Source of the DNA: Pseudomonadota bacterium
GTDB taxonomy: Bacteria > Desulfobacterota > Desulfovibrionia > Desulfovibrionales > Desulfovibrionaceae
DNA: 10,864 nt
Assembly: GCA_023450535.1 (NCBI GenBank)
Contig: JAEXGX010000171.1
Location: 1 to 10,864 of the forward strand
Direction: 5' to 3'
In this document: piece by piece, positions 6,171-10,864 of the stretch
Numbering within the stretch: the stretch's first letter is position 1
Layout: every line of letters begins with the position of its first letter
Notes under the pieces: model-generated
Seen by the model: the letters and a program-made list of their open reading frames with translations, nothing else
The model's database searches: none
Told to the model about the DNA's origin: nothing
Position numbers and translations under genes: made by a program

Positions 6171-7658
6171 ATGGCCACGACACAGCAAAAAGGTCTTGCC
6201 TCCCAGATTTTCTTCTTTGTTCTCGGCCCTGCGCTCTGTTTTCTTCTCAAGGATCTTGAACCGCTGGAAGGCATGACGCCCGAAGGCATGCGCTGTTTGG
6301 CCGGATGTGTCTGGCTGCTGGTCTGGTGGATGAGCGAACTTTTGCCCATGCCCGCCACCTCGCTGATGAGCATCCCCATTTTCGCCTTTTTGGGCGTGCT
6401 TCCCGCAGCCAAGGTATTTGCAGCCATCGGTACCCCCTCGTGCATGCTGCTGTTCGGCGCGACCATCATCATCGGCCTGCTCAAGGAAAGCAACTTTATC
6501 GAGCGCTATGCTTACTGGTGCCTGAACCTGCCGTTCATCAAGGGCAGTGTGACCCGGTTTCTTCTGGTGTTCACCATGAGCGCGGGCCTGCTCTCTGCAG
6601 TCGCCCCCAACATTCCCCTGGCTGTGCTCTTTGTCTCCATCGCCGTGACTATAGGCCGTTCCTGCATGCTGCCGCCAAGCAACGGCATGATGCGTTCCCT
6701 CACTGTGCTCTCCGCCGTGGCTCCGGCCGTGGGCGGGGCAGGCACCCCGCTGGGCGGAGCGCCGAATATCGTGGTCATCGGCCTTATCGCCACCACACTC
6801 CAGCATGAAACCACCTTCTGGGAATGGACGGCTCTGGGCATGCCCCTGACCATAGTCACGCTGCTGGCCATGTTTGCCTTGTGCTGGCTGATCTTCCCCT
6901 TGCGCGGCGAGGCTTCGCGCATGCCCATGTCCGAAGATTTCCTGCAGACCAAACTGACGAACCTCGGCCCCGTGACGCGGCACGAGCACATCGCCATGGG
7001 CGTCATGGGCGCGGCCCTCTTCCTGTGGTGTGCCGGGCCGCAACTGGCCGGGGCTATAGGCTGGAGTTCCGGAGAAAAACTCCTGAGCGCCCCTTTCGTG
7101 GCCGTACTCATGGGCCTGGCCACCTTTATCATTCCCCTGCGCCGCAACGAGCAGAACGGGAAGTTTGAATTCTCCATGACCCTGGAACAGGCCATTCACA
7201 ATATTTCCTGGCATATTCTGCTGATTATGGTCGGCACTATCACCTTTGGCTCTGTGTTGCTGCAAGGCGGCGTAGACAAGTGGGCTGCCGGACTCATTCA
7301 GTCCGTACTGGGCGGAGTTTCCGGCGTCTGGGTATGGCTGGTCATGGTGCTGCTCACCGGCCTGGCCTCCCAGGTGGTCAGCAACCTTGCCCTGGTAGCC
7401 CTGATGCTACCCATCACCGCCAGCCTGGCTGCCGTATACGGCTTCCATCCCCTGGCCTCCTGCCTTTCCGTCGGTTTTGCCTGCAATGTGGCGGTCATGT
7501 TCCCCTTTTCTTCCCTTACCGGAGCGGCGGCCATGATCGGCGGAGGAGAATACGTCCACGCGCGGGATTTTGTCTGGTACGGCTTCTGGACCGCCCTGAC
7601 AATCTCCCTGCTCACCTTCCTCTTCTGCTGGCTTTTCGGCCCTATGATTCTCGGATAA
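6171..7658 (+). CDS. SLC13/DASS-type anion symporter
   Basis: The protein has 495 residues and about eleven to twelve membrane helices. The ATG at 6171 has AAGGAGAT about five bases upstream; in-frame codons further upstream cover the operator region and were not used. Family marks are the paired re-entrant segments. In the first half these are SAVAPNIPLAVLF (142-154) and GGAGTPLGGAPNIVVIGL (188-205, the 'ATPIG.PPN' region of DASS carriers). In the second half they are SQVVSNLALVALMLPI (400-415) and the C-terminal GFACNVAVMFPFSSLTGAAAMIGGGEY region. The classic SNT triplets are altered (APN and SNL), so the substrate may differ from succinate or citrate. DASS carriers usually import dicarboxylates, sulfate or other anions with sodium. 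The gene is followed 21 bases later by ferredoxin 2, so it should be cotranscribed with the second enzyme. It probably delivers or exchanges the substrate of the flavoproteins. Confidence 0.88.
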   Translation: MATTQQKGLASQIFFFVLGPALCFLLKDLEPLEGMTPEGMRCLAGCVWLLVWWMSELLPMPATSLMSIPIFAFLGVLPAAKVFAAIGTPSCMLLFGATIIIGLLKESNFIERYAYWCLNLPFIKGSVTRFLLVFTMSAGLLSAVAPNIPLAVLFVSIAVTIGRSCMLPPSNGMMRSLTVLSAVAPAVGGAGTPLGGAPNIVVIGLIATTLQHETTFWEWTALGMPLTIVTLLAMFALCWLIFPLRGEASRMPMSEDFLQTKLTNLGPVTRHEHIAMGVMGAALFLWCAGPQLAGAIGWSSGEKLLSAPFVAVLMGLATFIIPLRRNEQNGKFEFSMTLEQAIHNISWHILLIMVGTITFGSVLLQGGVDKWAAGLIQSVLGGVSGVWVWLVMVLLTGLASQVVSNLALVALMLPITASLAAVYGFHPLASCLSVGFACNVAVMFPFSSLTGAAAMIGGGEYVHARDFVWYGFWTALTISLLTFLFCWLFGPMILG

Positions 7659-7679
7659 CTCTTAACTAAGGAGCACATC

Positions 7680-7934
7680 ATGCCCCCGGTCATCGACAGG
7701 GAAAAATGCACCGGTTGTGGAACGTGCGCGGAAATCTGCCCCGTGCAGGTATTCCGGCACTACAAGAATAACGACAAGGTTCCGGAAGTGAAGTTCCGGC
7801 GCGAGTGCTGGCACTGTAACGCCTGTGTGCTGGATTGTCCGGCCGGGGCCATTTCCCTCTCCGTTCCGCTTCCCTACATGCTGCTGCATGTGGAGGCCTC
7901 CACGTTGAACCCCCGGGAGCCGCGCCATGTTTAG
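7680..7934 (+). CDS. AprB-like 2[4Fe-4S] ferredoxin 2
   Basis: The protein has 84 residues, with TAAGGAG just upstream of the ATG. Both cluster motifs are canonical: CTGCGTCAEICP (C10, C13, C16, C20) and CWHCNACVLDCPAGAISL (C43, C46, C49, C53). It is a paralogue of ferredoxin 1 and shares the CWHCNAC second motif, but it has a regular first cluster and a tail about ten residues longer (ends VEASTLNPREPRHV). The gene overlaps the start of flavoprotein 2 by eight bases, a sign of translational coupling and of a 1:1 complex with that protein. It is predicted to carry electrons between flavoprotein 2 and a cytoplasmic donor or acceptor. Confidence 0.93.
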   Translation: MPPVIDREKCTGCGTCAEICPVQVFRHYKNNDKVPEVKFRRECWHCNACVLDCPAGAISLSVPLPYMLLHVEASTLNPREPRHV

Positions 7935-9618
7935 TATTACGCAGAACTTCGACACGGACGTGCTGGTCATGGGCGGAGGCATTGCCGGGCTTATGGCGGC
8001 TATAGCCGCAGCGGACCAGGGTGCGCGCGTTCTGGTGGCGGAAAAGGCCAATACCAGGCGCAGTGGATCCGGAGCCACGGGCAACGATCATTTCCGCTGC
8101 TGGATACCGGAAAAACACGGTCCGGACTACCGGGTCATCATGAACGAAGTACTCCACTTCTCCCAATTCGGGCTCTGTCACGACACCGCGCTGACCAAAC
8201 GCTTCCTCGAAAAATCGTTTGACGTTGTCAGGATGTGGGAGGAATGGGGCATTCCCATGCGTCCCGCCGGGGATTGGGAATTTACCGGGCACGCCTTTCC
8301 CGGGCGTATCCGCAGTGCCCTCAAGTACGATGGCGCGCAGCAGAAACCCATTCTGACCAAGGAAGCGCGCAAACGCGGCGTGACTGTCCTCAATCATCAC
8401 GCCGTGATTGAGCTTCTGGCAGAGAATGGCGAAATCGCCGGAGCGCTCGCACTGGACAGCTCACGGGATGAACCCGGTTTCACCCTGATCCGGGCAAAAT
8501 GCGTCGTCGTGGCCACGGGCTGCACCACCCGGCTGTATACCAACAAGGCTACGCCCGGCTGGATGTTCAATACCGCCTTCTGCCCCGGCAACGCCGGAGG
8601 CGGTATTGCCCAGAGTTTCCGGGCCGGAGCGAAGCTGGTCAATCTGGAGCTGGCCACCCGCCACGCCGGGCCGCGCTACTTTGAACGCGCGGGCAAATCA
8701 ACCTGGATCGGCGTGTACAAGTACCCGGACGGACGCACACTTGGCCCCTTTGTCAGCAAACCCACCAAAGAACTCGGCGACATCACTTCAGATATCTGGA
8801 ATACCTCGTTCACTGAAGTGGCGAAAAACGGGACAGGCCCGGCTTATCTTGACTGTTCGGAAACCTCGCCCGAAGATCTGGCCTATATGCGCTGGGGCAT
8901 GAAGGGAGAAGGGCTCACCGCCCTGCTCGACTACATGGACAGGGAAGGCATCGATCCTGCCAGACACGCCGTGGAATTCATGCAATACGAGCCATTCCTC
9001 ATCGGCAAGGGGCTGGACGTGGACATCGACGGGCAAAGCAGCCTGCCCGGTCTGTATGCGGCGGGCGATGTGGTGGGCAACTTCCGCGCCGACATCGGCG
9101 GCGCCGCAGTATACGGATGGATCAGCGGCGACCACGCGGGAGCATCGGCTTCCGGGCGGAAGCTGTGCGAAGGGCTGGACCGGCATCCCGCTGTGGAGCA
9201 GGCCCTTGCGCGTTGCTCGAACATCATGGAGCGCGGCGAACGCGGGCATCATTGGGATGAAGCCAACATGGCCGTGCAGCAGCTCATGAGCGACTATGCC
9301 CCGGCTGGTCCCTTTGAAAAGCGCTCTGAAACCCTGCTGGACGCAGGCATACACTACATGCGCGCTCTGCGCGACAAGAGCCGCGCGGAGCTGGGTGCCA
9401 CCTGTTCGCATACCCTGTTGCGCGCGCTGGAAAGTCTTGACCTTATGGACGTGGGGGAAGCGCTCATGGTCGCCGCGCGTGAACGGCGGGAAAGCAGAGG
9501 CCCACATCTGCGCGCGGATTATACCTTTACCAATCCCATGCTGGGCGAACTTTTTCTGGACGTCTCTCTCAAAGAGGGCGAAATACAAACGGAATGGCGC
9601 AAACGCAACATGGTATAA
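7927..9618 (+). CDS. AprA-like FAD-dependent oxidoreductase, flavoprotein 2
   Basis: The protein has 563 residues. The ATG lies inside the end of the ferredoxin 2 gene, with GGGAG upstream. It is a paralogue of flavoprotein 1, by eye about two thirds identical over residues 10-70 and nearer 40 percent overall. FAD motifs are GGGIAGLMAA (16-25), SGSGATGNDHF (46-56) and GLYAAGD (375-381). AprA-like marks are WGIPM (107-111), GDWEFTGH (115-122), GPAYLDC (304-310) and the C-terminal ARERRESRGPH helix. In the region matching SPRGGILYDEN of flavoprotein 1 it has LIGKGLDVDID (358-368), so it lacks both the AprA SHSGEAG segment and the fumarate-reductase-like GGI segment. The two enzymes therefore probably differ in substrate or in direction. 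No signal peptide, membrane anchor or haem motif is present. Coupled to ferredoxin 2 and the transporter, it completes the A-B-T-B-A block. The reaction is unknown. Confidence 0.88.
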   Translation: MFSITQNFDTDVLVMGGGIAGLMAAIAAADQGARVLVAEKANTRRSGSGATGNDHFRCWIPEKHGPDYRVIMNEVLHFSQFGLCHDTALTKRFLEKSFDVVRMWEEWGIPMRPAGDWEFTGHAFPGRIRSALKYDGAQQKPILTKEARKRGVTVLNHHAVIELLAENGEIAGALALDSSRDEPGFTLIRAKCVVVATGCTTRLYTNKATPGWMFNTAFCPGNAGGGIAQSFRAGAKLVNLELATRHAGPRYFERAGKSTWIGVYKYPDGRTLGPFVSKPTKELGDITSDIWNTSFTEVAKNGTGPAYLDCSETSPEDLAYMRWGMKGEGLTALLDYMDREGIDPARHAVEFMQYEPFLIGKGLDVDIDGQSSLPGLYAAGDVVGNFRADIGGAAVYGWISGDHAGASASGRKLCEGLDRHPAVEQALARCSNIMERGERGHHWDEANMAVQQLMSDYAPAGPFEKRSETLLDAGIHYMRALRDKSRAELGATCSHTLLRALESLDLMDVGEALMVAARERRESRGPHLRADYTFTNPMLGELFLDVSLKEGEIQTEWRKRNMV

Positions 9619-9655
9619 CGCAATACTATAAAGCGGGGCTTCACCTCGTGCCCCA

Positions 9656-9678
9656 CCGGGGGAGATAGTCTCCCCCGG
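9656..9678 (+). terminator. GC-rich hairpin after flavoprotein 2
   Basis: CCGGGGGAGA and TCTCCCCCGG make a perfect 10-bp stem with a TAG loop, 38 bases after the stop codon of flavoprotein 2. It is followed by C residues rather than a T run, so it is not a textbook intrinsic terminator, but it is the best candidate for the end of the operon. Confidence 0.45.
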
Positions 9679-9742
9679 CCCCCCTAATGATTACATTATA
9701 TTATGGGGGGGGCAGAGCGTGTTACGCCCACATTGCTCTCTG

Positions 9743-9773
9743 TTTCCCTAAGCCGTGAAGCGGCTTAGGGAAA
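9743..9773. other. 13-bp perfect hairpin before regulator 2
   Basis: TTTCCCTAAGCCG pairs perfectly with CGGCTTAGGGAAA around a TGAAG loop. The lower stem is A/T-rich, so the RNA would have U residues upstream and A residues downstream of a GC-rich core. It lies about 120 bases upstream of the second regulator gene and might stabilise or attenuate its mRNA, or be a terminator with weak tail. Confidence 0.5.
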
Positions 9774-9890
9774 TGATGGGTTTGCCCGTCACCCTTCGGG
9801 CAGGAGCAAGGGAAGTTTTGGGGACGAGGAGCTCCTTCAAGGGCTTTTTCAGCAACCTTTCCGGCCACGGCAATTTTCGGAGAACTCCGC

Positions 9891-10622
9891 ATGCCAGCTC
9901 CGCTTCTTCAGGCTTTGCCGCCTCTGCCTTCTTCTGCTCTGCTGCCCACCGCTATCCTTGCACAGGGCGAACGCCGGAAAATCCGCCGTGGAGCGGCTCT
10001 GCCCGCCACCCCCGGAGAAGAAATCTCCAGCCTGTATTATATTGAAGACGGCTTGCTGCGTACCTTTCGTACTTCGGAGGGAGGTGAACGCAAGACGCTT
10101 CATCTGGTGGGACGAGGATATTTCATTTATGAAAGCTACTTCTTTTCCCGGCGTCCGGTACAAATCGACTGTGACGCCATTCGCGACCTGAGCCTGATCC
10201 GCTTTGAGCGTGCCACGGCCAGCGCCCTGATGCGGCAGGACGCCTTTTTTGCCAATCGCCTGATGTGCAGCGTAGCGTTGAAAATGCATCTCATGGGGTC
10301 TGATCTGGTAAGCATCGCCTATGAAACGCCCCTGACCCGGCTCAAGCTTTGCGTCGCCTCTTTGGCCAATGCGATCTGCGCGGATAAGGTCAGCCCAAAG
10401 GAACTTCCGCTGGAAATCGCCGTCTCCCAGATGGAGCTCGCGGAACTGGTAGGTGTACACCGGGTCAGCGTGGGCAGGATACTCCAGCATATGCAGAAAG
10501 AAAACTTGCTTGAAATCCGGCGCGGCCGGCTGTGGCTCCGACCCGCTTTCTTTTCAGACAACGACCTGCGCTACTGGCACGAACTGGCCGCCCCCGCCAA
10601 TCTTGTTCCAGACAAAACTTAA
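9891..10622 (+). CDS. CRP/FNR-family transcriptional regulator 2
   Basis: The protein has 243 residues, with GGAGA about seven bases before the ATG. The sensor beta-roll covers about residues 25-110 (YYIEDGLLRTFRTSEGGERKTL is its core, followed by GRGYFIYESYFF). The dimer helix is about 115-145, and the C-terminal winged helix carries MELAELVGVHRVSVGRILQHM (181-201) as helix-turn-helix. The GE..RSA pocket of cAMP-binding CRP is absent and the FNR N-terminal Cys cluster is lacking, so the signal is unknown. Four Cys residues (94, 126, 154, 163) are present. It is only distantly similar to regulator 1: both have HRV[ST]V in the recognition helix, but the sensor domains look unrelated in detail. 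It follows flavoprotein 2 on the same strand after a structured gap and probably has its own promoter. It converges with the partial gene that follows, 16 bases away. Confidence 0.88.
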   Translation: MPAPLLQALPPLPSSALLPTAILAQGERRKIRRGAALPATPGEEISSLYYIEDGLLRTFRTSEGGERKTLHLVGRGYFIYESYFFSRRPVQIDCDAIRDLSLIRFERATASALMRQDAFFANRLMCSVALKMHLMGSDLVSIAYETPLTRLKLCVASLANAICADKVSPKELPLEIAVSQMELAELVGVHRVSVGRILQHMQKENLLEIRRGRLWLRPAFFSDNDLRYWHELAAPANLVPDKT

Positions 10623-10638
10623 AATTCGGCAAGCGATA

Positions 10639-10864
10639 CTACGAATCGGAACTTTTATGCCCGCGTCTGGTGAAAAACAGCAGAACCGCGCCGAGGAAGC
10701 ATTCGCCAAGAGCCAGAGTAAAATCCGCATCACGCACAGCCACAGCCGAAAACGGCAATGCGCAGATCATCCAGAATGCAAACATCCGGAACGGAAAATT
10801 CCGCTCCGGATGAAAGAATACGTACAACGTCAGCAGCAACTGCCCGGCAAACGCAGGAACACAG
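10639..10864 (-). CDS. C-terminal part of an unidentified membrane protein
   Basis: On the minus strand an open frame enters from the window edge and ends at 10639; about 74 residues are visible and the start lies beyond the window. The visible part holds about three hydrophobic segments (VPAFAGQLLLTLYVFF, FRMFAFWMICALPFSAVAV and FTLALGECFLGAVLLFF) and ends in a short positively charged tail (TRRGHKSSDS), suggesting a multi-pass inner-membrane protein with a cytoplasmic C-terminus. I do not recognise the family. It converges with regulator 2, leaving only 16 bases between the stop codons, with no clear terminator. Confidence 0.6.
   Translation of the reverse strand, partial: CVPAFAGQLLLTLYVFFHPERNFPFRMFAFWMICALPFSAVAVRDADFTLALGECFLGAVLLFFTRRGHKSSDS

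Larger units (their letters stand above)
9619..9890. other. Highly structured intergenic region
   Basis: These 272 bases hold no gene that I can support but contain a series of inverted repeats: GGGGC/GCCCC (9635-9654), a perfect 10-bp stem at 9656-9678, a C6/G8 pair of tracts enclosing an AT-rich loop (9679-9712) with TAATG/CATTA inside, a 13-bp perfect stem at 9743-9773, and GCCCG/CGGGC (9784-9801). The first stems probably end the transporter-ferredoxin-flavoprotein transcript. The rest may form the leader of the following regulator or a dispersed palindromic element. Confidence 0.55.

Noticed and set aside
6069..7265. 398-codon minus-strand open frame opposite the SLC13 gene
   Set aside because: The translation is low-complexity His/Gly/Gln-rich, typical of the antisense of a hydrophobic membrane-protein gene.

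Overview
The window suggests a strictly anaerobic, moderately GC-rich deltaproteobacterium, most likely a Desulfovibrionaceae relative (Desulfovibrio/Bilophila type). This is inferred from gene content: two flavoprotein/ferredoxin pairs built like dissimilatory adenylylsulfate (APS) reductase AprBA, CRP/FNR regulators of the type common in sulfate reducers, and a sigma-54 promoter in front of a FlxA-like gene. No rRNA, tRNA, insertion sequence or CRISPR array was seen.

Left part (1-3168). A sigma-54 type promoter leads into a small FlxA-like coiled-coil protein gene that ends at a strong terminator. A 367-base hairpin-rich gap follows. Then come a ZIP-family metal transporter gene (+) and, convergent to it, a LysO-type lysine exporter gene (-). 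The lysO gene is divergent from the first CRP/FNR regulator gene.

Central part (3169-9618). This is the most notable region. It is a block of co-directional genes: CRP/FNR regulator 1, AprA-like flavoprotein 1, 2[4Fe-4S] ferredoxin 1, SLC13/DASS-type anion transporter, 2[4Fe-4S] ferredoxin 2, and AprA-like flavoprotein 2. The order A-B-transporter-B-A is mirror-symmetric, and the two A/B pairs are paralogous. No haem protein, membrane anchor, Qmo-like complex or signal peptide accompanies them, so the flavoproteins should be cytoplasmic and wired through the small ferredoxins. The transporter promoter region carries a perfect 10+10 bp palindrome with the half-site spacing of CRP-family operators, placed where a class II activator would bind. 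A 14-bp hairpin separates it from the upstream flavoprotein/ferredoxin unit. My reading is that the locus imports an organic anion (a carboxylate or sulfonate) and reduces or oxidises it with one or both soluble flavoprotein/ferredoxin enzymes, under control of one or both flanking regulators. The substrate cannot be read from the sequence. Both flavoproteins lack the SHSGEAG segment of true AprA, so they are unlikely to be APS reductases.

Right part (9619-10864). A strongly structured 272-base gap with several stable hairpins precedes a second, divergent CRP/FNR regulator. The window ends in the 3' part of a membrane-protein gene on the minus strand that runs off the edge.
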